A stretch of 64,000 bases of DNA, from positions 3,385,689 to 3,449,688 of the forward strand of contig NC_051452.1 in NCBI RefSeq assembly GCF_001649575.2. The letters run 5' to 3'. Each line of letters opens with the position of its first letter. The stretch's first letter is position 1. Under the pieces are notes generated by a model that made no database searches, was not told the origin of the DNA, and worked only from the letters and a program-made list of their open reading frames with translations. The DNA is from Kryptolebias marmoratus. Its lineage: Eukaryota > Chordata > Actinopteri > Cyprinodontiformes > Rivulidae. Shown here piece after piece: positions 1 to 11,400 of this stretch. The translations under genes were made by a program, and so were the position numbers.

Positions 1-534
1 TTTGAGTTATTTTTATAGTCTATTTAAAATCTGTTGTGTGACCTTTTCACGGTCAAACACCTCGACGTGTTTCAGGACCTGTTAAAGTCACACTTCAGCT
101 CCAACCCTTCAGGTCAGCTGTTGGTGTTTCTTCACACTCGACTCTAAACCGGACAGGTTAGGGCCGCCACCGCGAACCGACTTTAACGAGCACGAAGATG
201 ACCATAACTCGGTCGGTTTTGCTTATATCGACCTAAAATTGGTGTGGTTGTAGCTGAGAGTCGTCCACGACACTCTGAGCGATACATCCTTGAAAATAAC
301 ATTCTTTAACTAACAAAACCAGATTTGAAATGAATAAAGAGTTTACACAAAACAAGCAGAATTGCATGTTTTTACTGCCAAACTATTATTTTGACAAATT
401 GCTCTAAAAGTGTAATTTCTTATATCATAATGTATATATGAAGTTAGCTAATATTTAGTTGTTTTTTAAAAATATGGGAACAGTTCTCTGTGAATCACTA
501 CCTTATCGTGGAGGAGGAGTTTGTGTGCCTGAAT
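1..534. repeat. il1rapl1 intron, with dispersed repeat remnant (about 100-300)
   Basis: The stretch near 100-290 (ccataactcggt, ggtgtggttgtagctgagag) resembles the sequence near 8230-8330 (ctataactcag, tggtgtggtagtagctgaca), so both belong to one dispersed family. No coding potential is seen. Confidence 0.5.
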
Positions 535-1395
535 GATCCTGGGAGCTCTGCTGTCGGGGGCCAATGCCCTCAGTAGGGTCTCCCGAGGCAGATTGGTCCT
601 AGGTGACAGGTCAGACAAGGAGTGGTTCAAAAAGACTTGTATGGATGTAAGACAGCAAGGAGCTAGACGTCCCTCACCCGGACAGGGGTTACCGGGGCCT
701 CACCCTGGAGCCAGGCTTGTAGGAAGGACTCGTTGGCGAGCGCCTGGTGATCAGGACTCTACCCATGGAGCCCAAATGAGCTACATGGGTTCACCTTCCT
801 GTGAACAGGAGGAACCATATGGATTGAGTGCATGAGGCTATGGACAGCTGCTCTGAGCCCAGCTTCCCAAAGCTGATTCTTGGGACATGGAATGTCCCCT
901 CTATGGTGAGGAAGGAGCCTGAACTTGTGCGTAAGGTTGGACTTTTTGGGGTGCTCTGTGAGTATGGGATTGGGGGTCCGCTGTTACGGGCCAGCAGTAA
1001 GTCGGACCGGTTCAGCTGCAAGGCAAAGCTCAATCTACGTTCCTGCCCTCACATGTGGTCATGAACTTTGGGTAGTGACCGAAAGAACGAGATTGCAGAT
1101 ACAGGCGCTTGCAGTTGGTTTTCTCCCAAGGGTAGCTGGGCTCTCCCTTAGAGATAGGGTGGGACGTTTGGTTATCCGGGAGGGACTCAGAGCCAGTTGC
1201 GGTGTTCCGGGCTTATCCAACAGGAATGAGACCCCGGGGAAGACCCGGGACACGCTGGAGAGACTATATCTCTTGGCTGGCCTGGGAACGCCTTGGAAGC
1301 GTCCTGGAAGAACTGGAAGAGGGGGCTGTGGAGCTGAAGCAGCTGACCCGACTCCAGAACAAGCGGAAGATAATGGATGGATGGATGAATGTGTA
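535..1395 (+). mobile_element. LINE (non-LTR retrotransposon) remnant, internally deleted
   Basis: The 5' part resembles the leader of a common teleost LINE and reaches the start of an endonuclease ORF (LILGTWNVPSMV near 875-910). It then jumps to the end of the reverse-transcriptase ORF: LTCGHELWVVTERTRLQIQA and AGLSLRDRVGRLVIREGLRA near 1040-1200, then RGRPGTRWRDYISWLAWERL near 1230-1300 in another frame. It ends in the usual ATGGATGG tail near 1375-1388. Frameshifts and the loss of most of the endonuclease and RT show a dead copy. The family assignment (L2/Maui-like) is from memory. Confidence 0.8.
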
Positions 1396-4300
1396 AACCT
1401 AAAAATGGTGCATGTATTATCTGTTTTTGGTCTCAGCTCCCTCATATGGAGTCCAACTCCAGATCAGAGCCCGAAGCTGCCTCTGTTTGAAATGCAGCAG
1501 TCCTATAAGCTCCACTTCCTCCCACTTTTACTCCTACTTGTGTGGGCACAGTTCCTGCACATTTTTCTCCAAGTGCTCTTCAGCCTGCAGTGCAGCTCTC
1601 TGTGTAATAAGAGCCAGTCTCAGAGCAAGTTTTAGGCTTTTCTGAAACAACAATGAACAAATAAACAGCTTGTTGTTCATCTCCTGGAGTAATGAGACAC
1701 AATGAGGTATGCGTTCACATGTTTGCACATTCGCACCTCACTCGGTGTTTGATATGCTTCGCTCCTAATGAAGCAAACCTCAATTTAAAGGCTCAGCAAG
1801 ATCCAAAACTTTGCAATTAAGCGTCAGCATGGCTCTCGAGCTGTAGCCCTTTCCTACCAAGAAATGTTTCAGCAAGTCAGCAGGTCCTGATTAATATTCC
1901 AGAGGTGCTCGCACCTTTTTGCCCTTCTGCCAATCTGCGGCTCCCCTCACCTCTGCAGTGACCATGAACTTTTACAATTAGCTGTAACAGTTAATTTGTT
2001 AGAGCTCTTCTCTTCATATTCAGTGCTGATCACCTCCGCGTCCTTTGCATACTAAACAGCGAAGAGCCTGTCGGAGGGAGATAGACAATATGTGCTTTCG
2101 GAGCGTGTTACAGGGTGCGACCGGGGGGCGCGCCTCCTAAGGGGGGATGTGGGTCTGTGCAGATACAGACAGAGTCCATGCGTGGTGACAGGGAGGACAC
2201 ATTTGACCACTTAGGTTCAAGACTTCACCTTGAGTTAGGCACTTAATCCCCGCGGTCAACCTTTGGCTTCTCGTCCAGGATGCCAGGCGAACGAGGACCG
2301 GCGGCTGCGGGGAGTTGCATAACACAGAGATTTGCATATTTCTCAGACCGAGCTGGAAGCTGTGCAGAGAGGGGAGTGTTAAAAGCGAGACGTATAGTTG
2401 CCTGTCATATTAAAGCAGCCAGCTGCAAATTGCACATCGAGGCTAATAAAAGAGAAAAGAAGATTGCTGCCAGCAGATTCCCTCCAAATCTCTCCAGTAA
2501 TTCCCCATGAGCCCCAGCATTACTGCCTCATTACCCAGCCTCAGATTGACCCCCAGTCACCCCCTCCCACCCCCAGGCCTAACAGCAACACCGCTTCAGC
2601 CACCCATTTTGTCGTGTTGTGTGTTTCATTGTAAATTGTCTTATATCTTCAAACATGAGTCACAAAAGCTGTTTGTTAGGGTTTGGATTCATTAGTTTCC
2701 TGCTTTCCTGCAATTTCAATGTTAAATCTACGTAAAGCCGTCATTTAAACCTGAACATCTCCATCTAATTAGCTAACTTTAACCTGGAATTAGCTAAAAC
2801 GGTTTAACATTTATAGGCTAATTCATATATGCCTCACAACAAGTCTGTAAATCTTGCAAAAATAACAGAAAAACACTGATTTGTGGTCCACGTTTCACTC
2901 ATAGTTTAGCGATTTATGGAATATTTAGAACATTTTAAGTTGGGTTCATTTAAAATGGTTAATATCTTGAAGCAAGGAGCTTTTCGAACGACTCAAATTG
3001 GAGGAAAGAACGGGTCGAGTTTAAGAGGAATGACGAGCTAACATCTACTCCGAGGACGTCCAAAGTGGATTGCTGCCTCCTTAAAACTAAACCAGTCTCA
3101 AAACGCTCGTTGTGGTTCATGCAAACGCTATTTTACAGACCTGCATGCTTGCATCAGTCCACGGTTAATTGCAAAGCAGCAGCTAGCTGTAGCATTTCCG
3201 GTGCAGCCAGTATTTCTGCTGAAATAACTGCTTCTGTTCGTCTAATTATGCCGCCTACAAAAAAAGATGGTTTTGTTTTTCGCCCTAGCACCGAACTTTT
3301 AAAAATATCAGCGATTTCGAAGAAAAACCCGTATATCATTGTTGAGCTGAGAGCTTAAGAAGGTTGGAACAGTGGTGATTATGAGGACATATTTTTTATT
3401 TTCAAGTTGTACTGGCAGTTAAAAACGAAACTGGACGAAATGTCATCCAACGCCTCCTAGAAACATTAAAGTCCAGACTTACACATCTGCTAAACCAATT
3501 TTAACATGTCTATAAAGCTAAAATGAAGATTTAATAAAAGTAGAAATTCTCAGTTCAGGTCACAGCTCACCAGTAAAACCCCTGATTTCAGTTTTCTGTG
3601 TTTTTGAAAACAAACAAAAAAAACCCACCCACGTTGCCCACATTTATTTCTTCCTGGGCTTCAACTTGACCTTTCTCTTCGTCCGCGCTCCGCTCCGCCC
3701 GACCCTGCAGGTCGGTCGAAGCCGCTACGCTTCACCTCGGGAAGCGTTTTGACCGTAGACCCGTCGTCCTTCGCTGCGCCGTGCCGCGGAGCATAACTCA
3801 CCAAGACGTTACCTCCTCACTGCGAGTCAGAGTTAATACAGAACAAGTGATCCTCCGTATGAGACCATAAAAAGTCTAATCTGTGTTTTATGGAATCCTT
3901 TATTCTCTCATTGACTCTTTCTCTGCCTCTCTTTATCGATCTGTTTCTTTAGCTCGGACTCTTTTAGCCTCATGTTGCTGTTTTTCCACCTTCATTTCTG
4001 GAGGGCAGACAGTAAAAGTTTGATGGAACATTGGTTCAACCAGAAATATCCCTTTTATGCATTTTAGCAGTTCTCAGGAAGGTTGGAAGAAGAAATGGAT
4101 TTTTCGTCCGTGTCAAATTTCCGCGTCTTCGGAAGCTTTCGGTCGTCTTGTTTCGGCTCCCTTCCATCCTTTGATCCCAGCTCACTCTCCATTAAACCTC
4201 TGATGTACAACATGTTCGTGTCAGAAAGGTAAAGAGCACTTCAGATCTTCTGGAGTGGGGTTCTGCTGGAAAGGTTTTGAACATTTAATGTCGTGGACGG

Positions 4301-4919
4301 CTCATTGAACAACCTTAATTTGGCGGAACAGTTTAATTCTGACCAGACTGAGGAGCTAAAAGCTCGTCCAGCTGAGAATTTATGCCATTTTACAAGAACT
4401 ACAATCATTTCAGATTTTCAAAACAGTGATTCGTTTGCATCTTTTATCAACATGCAAAGTACGATGTTGGTGGAAAGACTATAATTTAGGAAGAAAAACC
4501 TCTTTCCAAAGTAGAGGCTTTTTTTACAAACTTTGTTTTTAGTGCAACTGCAAAGGCTTGAAATGGGAAGCTTTTTGAGAAACAGTAATTTGGCCGCCTG
4601 TTCCTCGCGCCCACTGTTGCTTCGTGCCCCTAGAAGTGGCGACGATGGAGCCACTTTACAGTTTTTCTTTCTTACATCCATCGCTTTATCTTCGTCTCGT
4701 TGCTCTGATTGTGTCCTGAAACTGTTATTAACTGAGACGAAATCGTAAACTAAGAATGATCCTGCTTCAGTAAGGTCTTTCTCGCCACCCGGCCACTGAA
4801 CGGCAGCATTAATGGTTTAACCCAAGTCTATTTGTGTCTTTTAGCAAAATATCTAATGAGCCAAAGGTTGCAGTTTAATAAAACTCCTGGAGAGTAATCA
4901 CTGGATGCACATCTACAAT
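1396..4919. other. il1rapl1 intron sequence without recognisable gene
   Basis: I see no exon. Around 2920-3350 and 4255-4400 are copies of a dispersed family with motifs such as tttaattctgaccagact, also seen near 25780, 27900, 36430 and 44200. A C-rich run lies near 2550-2580. Confidence 0.6.
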
Positions 4920-5657
4920 CAGACCCTCCAGGAATTCGCGATTGCAACTATTAACGCAAAGTCAAGCAAACTCTGCAAAATCGCAACTTTAACCCAATAT
5001 TTATTGTTTCTAAAGTGATTCGCCACCATTTCTGCGGTCTAGTCTCTTCTTTGTGGGTTTGTGTAGCGTGGAATACAAAATAAGCCCAAATAACTCAGGA
5101 AGAAGACACGTGACGTCACTTCCNNNNNNNNNNNNNNNNNNNNNNNNNNNNNNNNNNNNNNNNNNNNNNNNNNNNNNNNNNNNNNNNNNNNNNNNNNNNN
5201 NNNNNNNNNNNNNNNNNNNNNNNNNNNNNNNNNNNNNNNNNNNNNNNNNNNNNNNNNNNNNNNNNNNNNNNNNNNNNNNNNNNNNNNNNNNNNNNNNNNN
5301 NNNNNNNNNNNNNNNNNNNNNNNNNNNNNNNNNNNNNNNNNNNNNNNNNNNNNNNNNNNNNNNNNNNNNNNNNNNNNNNNNNNNNNNNNNNNNNNNNNNN
5401 NNNNNNNNNNNNNNNNNNNNNNNNNNNNNNNNNNNNNNNNNNNNNNNNNNNNNNNNNNNNNNNNNNNNNNNNNNNNNNNNNNNNNNNNNNGAATTATCTT
5501 ACAAAACTAGGAAGGATTTTTGGTTTAGATATTAAAAGTTATGGTTGTTTATTGATTTTAGTTTTAAAAATCACAACGTTTAGGAAAATGCCCCGCGAAA
5601 TCAGGCATTTTAGCCGCAACAATCACAAAAAATGCCTGTGAAATCCTGGAGGGATTG
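4920..5657 (+). mobile_element. hAT-like non-autonomous element, copy 1 (with assembly gap)
   Basis: It begins cagaccctccagg and ends cctggagggattg, imperfect terminal inverted repeats. The left 200 bases and right 165 bases match the copy at 15228-15909; the middle (5124-5490) is N. No clear target duplication is seen. Confidence 0.8.
5124..5490. other. Assembly gap (367 N)
   Basis: A run of N inside hAT-like copy 1. Any ORF crossing it is meaningless. Confidence 0.99.
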
Positions 5658-6896
5658 TACAACCGATTAACTTTTGGAGGTAACCCAGTTCAAGATGGAG
5701 CTCAGATTGGATGCGGTATTCCGTGAGAGTCATTCCCAACACCTACCCTGAGCGTGAATTCACATTTCTTTCCGTTCTCTTTTCAGCAGAGCAGCAACAC
5801 GTTCGGCTAAAGTCCAGCAGGGACACTTTTCCTCCTGGAAGCACTAAACCACCAGCTTACCAGCAGCTGAAGGTTAATATTTTGGATGAGTAACTTTTCG
5901 CCCGATATCAGGATTGGTAAAATATCGGCGCTCGGCCTCAGTTGAGGCAGCACAGAGTGTGTGTTTAAGCAGATGTAATTCCATCTGGGGGGGAGATGAC
6001 TACAAGTCCATCTGATAGAACCCTTATCGACGAGACAAGGCGCTCGAACCTTCAGGAGCACTTAGTGTCACTCCGCGGAGCGTCTGATTGTTTACTCTCA
6101 CGGAGAGGCCGGGTAAACGCGGGGCAACAACAGGCGCGGGGGAAGATGGAGAGAGCAGGATGCGTAATTTGATCTGTGCGTGCCGGGAACTCATCTGTAT
6201 GCCGCGCCACGTGTGCGGCGACACGCACAGCCAGGCGTGACAGTCTGTTTGGACGAATCCCAGCCTGATGCAATCATGTAAACACTCCATCATACCACAC
6301 TGTCCCACAAACTCAGCATCTTCGGTTCAGATGTACTCAAACGACGGCACCACTGACACGCTGACCTCTAACCTCCATGTCCGCTCAGATTTCAAACCTA
6401 CTTCGCTTCGACGGTTTTGGACTTTTTCCGAACTTTCCCATCAGTCGTTTTGTCTTTCCATGTCCGATAAAACAGCTTGTCTTTAGGTGTTTGTCAGATT
6501 TGATGTTCCTCCACATGTTATCCAGCCTGAAACTGTGACCGTTCAGATGTTGTCTCCCGGGGTTCTGTGAAAAAGTTACGAATAATTAATATCCTACCTG
6601 TCGTACATGCTCCCTTTGAACAACCTGAGTTTGGTGAAATCGCTGACATCTGACTGGATCTCAATCATTTTAAAGCAAATTATTCTATACACCTTTCACA
6701 TTACACAGCAGAAACATTGCGGTGCTGTTACAGGAAGTGCTATAGTTAGCTGCTGCTGCTGCAGTTGTTTGCTCCTGTAAATGTTCACGCAAATGTAGGT
6801 AAACTAGAGAAATGACATTTTCTGTGAAAATGCAGTCTGAACGCTGAGAGCCGAATGACATCGCTGAAATTTGCTGAGGAAGTTGAGATTGAGACG
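5658..6896. other. il1rapl1 intron, no gene seen
   Basis: Ordinary intron. A GC-richer patch lies at 6060-6250 and a dispersed-repeat fragment near 6580-6850. No exon with family similarity is found. Confidence 0.55.
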
Positions 6897-7700
6897 TTAA
6901 AGCTAAAAGGAGCACGACACTAGCTAAAAGCTAAAAGAAACAAAATGCTTGTGAAAGGTCAAAAGTCGCTAAAAGTTGCAGGAGGCTAGCTAAAGCTTTA
7001 ATGTAACAGAAGGCTAGCTAAAAGTAGGAAAGTGCTAGCTAAAAGCAACTGAAGGTCAGGTAAAAGTGGCAAAGGTATAGCTAAAAGCTAAAGTTAAGTC
7101 TAAATGTGAGCTAAGTGTTGCAGGAGGCTAGCTAAAGCTTTAATGTAACAGAAGGCTAGCTAAAAGTAGGAAAGTGCTAGCTAAAAGCAACTGAAGGTCA
7201 GGTAAAAGTGGCAAAGGTATAGCTAAAAGCTAAAGTTAAGTCTAAATGTGAGCTAAGTGTTGCAGGAGGCTAGCTAAAGCTTTAATGTAACAGAAGGCTA
7301 GCTAAAAGTAGGAAAGTGCTAGCTAAAAGCAACTGAAGGTCAGGTAAAAGTGGCAAAGGTATAGCTAAAAGCTAAAGTTAAGTCTAAATGTGAGCTAAGT
7401 GTTGCAGGAGGCTAGCTAAAGCTTTAATGTAACAGAAGGCTAGCTAAAAGTAGGAAAGTGCTAGCTAAAAGCAACTGAAGGTCAGGTAAAAGTGGCAAAG
7501 GTATAGCTAAAAGCTAAAGTTAAGTCTAAATGTGAGCTAAAAGTTGCAGGAGGCTAGCTAAAGCTTTAATGTAACAGAAGGCTAGCTAAAAGCAACTGAA
7601 GGTCAGGTAAACGTGGCAAAGGTATAGCTAAAAGCTAAAGTAGCAAAGGTCAAGCTAAAAGCTAATGTAGCAGAACAGTTGCTAAAGGCTAAAAGTAGCA
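6897..7700. repeat. Minisatellite, 142-bp unit, about five copies
   Basis: The anchor gttgcaggaggctagc recurs at 6975, 7117, 7259, 7401 and 7543, a constant 142-bp step. The middle units look identical or nearly so; the last is shortened and diverged. Each unit contains several shorter gctagctaaaag-like subrepeats, so it probably grew from a smaller repeat. Confidence 0.97.
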
Positions 7701-9763
7701 TAAGAAGACAAAAACAGAGCAGCTACATAAGACTGAAGCAGATTTTAAAGAGAAAAAATGTTTTTGAAAGAACTGAAGAGATACCAATGTGTTTGTGTCG
7801 AGACAGTATTTGCAACTAAAGTTAAACATTTAAAAAATTTAAAATTATATTCCGTGTTGCGTTTCTTCCTCTCATATCTGGAAATTCGACCGATAATAGC
7901 TCTTGAGATAAACAGTAGACGGATTAAACTACGGCTGACATGAAGCTCCTGTTTTAGCAGTGACTGAGGCAAAGTGAGCCCAAATGTTCCTGCTGGGTTC
8001 CGGATCACAACAGATGTTCTTCTGCCTGTTTATGGAGCGAGATAAGGCAATGATGGAGGGTTCTGGTGACGGCTGTGGATCAGAGCTGTGGGTTCAATTG
8101 TCTGTAGGCAAAATATCTCATAAACCGCAGGATGAATTTTAATGAAACTCTCAGAACGTAATCATTAGGTGTATATCTTTAAGGAACTTGTTTTTGGAGT
8201 CGCCCAGATTCGAGGGGGCCCCCACAGCTGATTGACCTTACCCGACACAAAGCTATAACTCAGTTTTACAGATAGTTTGGTGTGGTAGTAGCTGACAGTC
8301 TGTCCGTCTGTCTGCTGTGCGCAAAATTACTCCAAAAATTAGGAACGGATTTTCATGAAATGTCCAGGAAACGTCAAACACGGTTCAGGGAACAATGGAT
8401 TCGATTGTAGAGGTGATCCGTTCAAAGTGCGGTAATTCTGCAGCTGGAGAACAGGAAAGGTAAACGGCACAGTTGGACACCTCTTAGGTCATGGCTGATC
8501 ACCACTGATTTCAAGGTGATGGAGTCAAAGGTCAAGGTCACAGTTGACCTGGTGCTCTAACTCGGCAGCAGTGTGATGTAGGAATGTCAAACTTCACAGC
8601 TGGAGACCTCACGGGTCAAAGACGATGCCTGTTGATTTCAAGGTTCATGGGGTCAAAGGTCAATGTCACAGGTTAAAAACTTGCCTCTGCACCTAAATGT
8701 GACCCTTCGTTTTCTGTTGTTTGTCTGTTAGCAAAAATCAGGTGCTTCTAGTTGTAGATTGGGTTTTTTTTCGGCTGCAGGATCATCTTCATCATCATCC
8801 TGAGCTGAAATGATGAAGAGTCGCTCAACATTTTGTGTTTTCAGGCCGCGTGTAAATTACCTGTCTATTTTATATGCACACATTTCCAGTTCTGTAGCAT
8901 TTACAGCGTAAAATATACCATGAAATATAGATCTGTGCTGATATAGAACCCCCGCTCTCGATGACTGACAGATAAGCACTCGCGCTCCGAAATTTATGCG
9001 CACATCTTGATGCTCGCCTTTAAAATGTTTCCCGGCTGCAGGTCATAACTTACCTTGCTTCTCGTTGCTTCCTCCGCTCCCTCTTCCCCACATCTTGACG
9101 GCGTCGCTCGTGTGATTTATCGCATTGTTTTAATTAAATGGATCGCAAGGGAGGTGGCGGAGGGTTAAAGTGCCCAAGATGCGAAAACTTCTGGTCTGGG
9201 TTTAAAATTCTAGGCACACCTTTAGTGTTTAAAAAAAAAAAAAAAAGGTAAAAACGAGGACCTATAAAACAGAATGGCTCCCAAACTGTGCTTCTGTGTC
9301 AGAGGGATTAAACGGTTAGACAAATGTCACCTTTGGAGGAGGAGAGCGGCGGATAATAAAGCAACATCTGGAACACGCTGAATGGAAACTTCACAGCACA
9401 TTGGATTCACGGCCCCGGTAGTGCAGCGGGTGTTTTCTTAGAGAGAGCTTTGGATTACAGAGATCCCTTCCTCGATTAAAAGTCGCGGCGCACTCCTTTT
9501 AAAGCCGAGCCCATTTCAGGATGCGCAACGTTAAACTCTTTGGTAATATTCCTGTGATGATCTGACATTTAGCAATCACAGCGAGACCACCCGCCTGGCC
9601 TCAAACCACCGGAATCCTTTCTCTTGCAAATGCACCATTCAGACAGACATGTTGGCTACCCCAAGGAGGGTTCTTGTCGTTGTTTCGGCGGCAGATATTT
9701 CCTGTCACGCTGACATTTTCTCGTCCCCAGATGCTCTTGCCAGTCTTATGGAAATGAACCCAG
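7701..9763. repeat. il1rapl1 intron with dispersed repeat (about 8090-8690)
   Basis: The 8090-8690 block carries sentences common to other places in the window (caaaatatctcat, tgctaacag) and repeated aaggtca motifs. A poly(A) run lies at 9230-9246. No coding exon is seen. Confidence 0.6.
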
Positions 9764-10145
9764 ATGGATCCATTGATGGGGGGTTTTAAACTCGTCTTCT
9801 GGCCACGGCGTGTTTATCAAATATACGTTATCGGTACCGCGTTGTTTCGGGCATCCGAGCCAACGCGCTTCTTTTACGCTCATTCAGATTCCCCGCGGAT
9901 ATTCCTCCCACGTGCCGGAGTGCCGCAGGAAGGCCGAGCTTCTCGCAGCTTCGGATACGAGAGGGTGCCGCAGTGGATGAGGTCCGCCCTCAGCAGGACT
10001 TTAACCTTTCTGCGGAGCGCCTCGTTCCTCCCGGCCCCGTTGTTTCGTTCCCGTCCCGATTCGGCTCTCATTATGGAAAACCTGTTTACGTGCCGAGCTC
10101 TCCGGAAACACGCTCCGGGCTCGGGAGACGAGACAGAAAGGTGAG
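9764..10145 (+). other. CpG-dense island with 126-codon open frame ending at a splice-donor-like site
   Basis: About three dozen CpG dinucleotides occur in roughly 340 bases, well above the flanks. An open frame begins ATG at 9764 and stays open to the sequence gacagaaag/gtgaggt near 10141, a good donor match. The translated peptide resembles no family I know. It could be an intronic promoter or first exon, or simply an unmethylated GC-rich block. Confidence 0.4.
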
Positions 10146-10954
10146 GTAGAAGACAAAGGAGATGAAATGAATAGAGCGAGCAGATTAAAAAACCGGTTCT
10201 ATGTTTAGTTCAAACAAAAATAATGATTTTAGGAATGGTGCTATTTACCTAATTACAGCAGATATAATGTTTGATGGTTATGGGGAGTCTGTAAATGCCA
10301 CTTTACCTTTAAAGAGCCAACAGAATAAACACCTTTTCAAAACATTCAACTTGACAACATGTTATTTTATGCTAATTTACGGTTTTATCATTTTAATTTT
10401 AGGACTACCAGAGTATAGTTATTGTTCAGGAATATTCTCAGAGTGTACGTTCCTGTAATACCATCTATGTTTTTCTGTTTGATACCATTCTTCACACAAA
10501 GACCAGGTTTGCTCTGATTGGCCTAGCTCGGACTAGCCGTTAGCTCGTCAGAATAGATGAACTTAGCCACACATGCTAACCCTGACGGCTGTGAACAAAT
10601 CGAAGACAAAAGTCCAGCTAATGAACAATATAAATGACTTAATTACTCAGCTTGGTGTGTATTGTTTTGTCTTTTGTTCCTCAACTGTTTTGACAGTTTT
10701 AAATGAAATTTAACCCTTTTTTTTTTCTTGATTCGTTCTGTTTTTGACTTGTTTTGTTGGTTTAACATGTCGCTTGTTGTCGGCGGTGGTCAGGACCGCG
10801 GGGATCGGGGCGTAACATACTCCGCCCTGTGGACACGTTCTGCTGGTTTGCGACCGCTGCGAACGTTACACCTCAACCTGAGCTTCTCTAATGCAGGAAA
10901 ACCTGCTGTGTCCAACAGTTTTAACAATTTATGCGACTAAAAATAGAAGATGAA

Positions 10955-11150
10955 TATTGGCCAGGCTCAGCCTTAGAGATAAGATGAGGAGCTCTGAGTA
11001 GAGCCGCTGCTCCTACGCATAGAAAGGAGTCGGCTGAGGTGGTTCGAGCATCTGATTAGGATGCTTAGGAGGGATTATCTATCCCCTCCAGGAGAGAAAT
11101 CTCTGCGACCCGACCACAGATAAGCAGTAAAAGATGGATGGATGGAAAAT
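10955..11150 (+). mobile_element. LINE 3'-end fragment
   Basis: The block ggctcagccttagagata ... ggagtcggctgaggtggttc ... gataagcagtaaaagatgga ending in tandem ATGG is the same LINE 3' end as at 535-1395, more diverged and with a deletion. It is non-coding now. Confidence 0.7.
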
Positions 11151-11216
11151 GGAAGATAAATGATCAGTCGGACATGAACCGAGCACAGAAAACTGAAGAC
11201 AGAAAGGAGATAAACA

Positions 11217-11400
11217 ACCGGCTCCGTGCTCGGCTCTGTGGTTTTGTAATCTTAAGGCTGCCGGTTCGAGCCCAGGGTGGAGGTTTTAGGTAAAGCAGTG
11301 ACTATACTGTATATATGCCTGCCTAACTCCTTTAGTTGTAACATTAGACTTACTTCACAAGTTGTTTTTGCAGAAATATTACTTGAAATAAAATTAGAAA
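11217..11400 (+). mobile_element. tRNA-derived SINE-like head or tRNA pseudogene
   Basis: CGGCTCTGTGG (A-box-like) is followed about 30 bases later by GGTTCGAGCCC (a good B box), the internal pol III promoter layout. No convincing cloverleaf or CCA-adjacent stem could be folded by eye, so a SINE head is likelier than a working tRNA. The right end is arbitrary. Confidence 0.45.

Noticed and set aside
5053..5535. 160-codon open frame across the first gap
   Set aside because: Most of it is N translated as unknown residues; the real flanks belong to a hAT-like repeat.
11217..11290. Functional tRNA gene
   Set aside because: The B box is good, but the acceptor and anticodon stems do not pair by eye; a SINE-like head is likelier.
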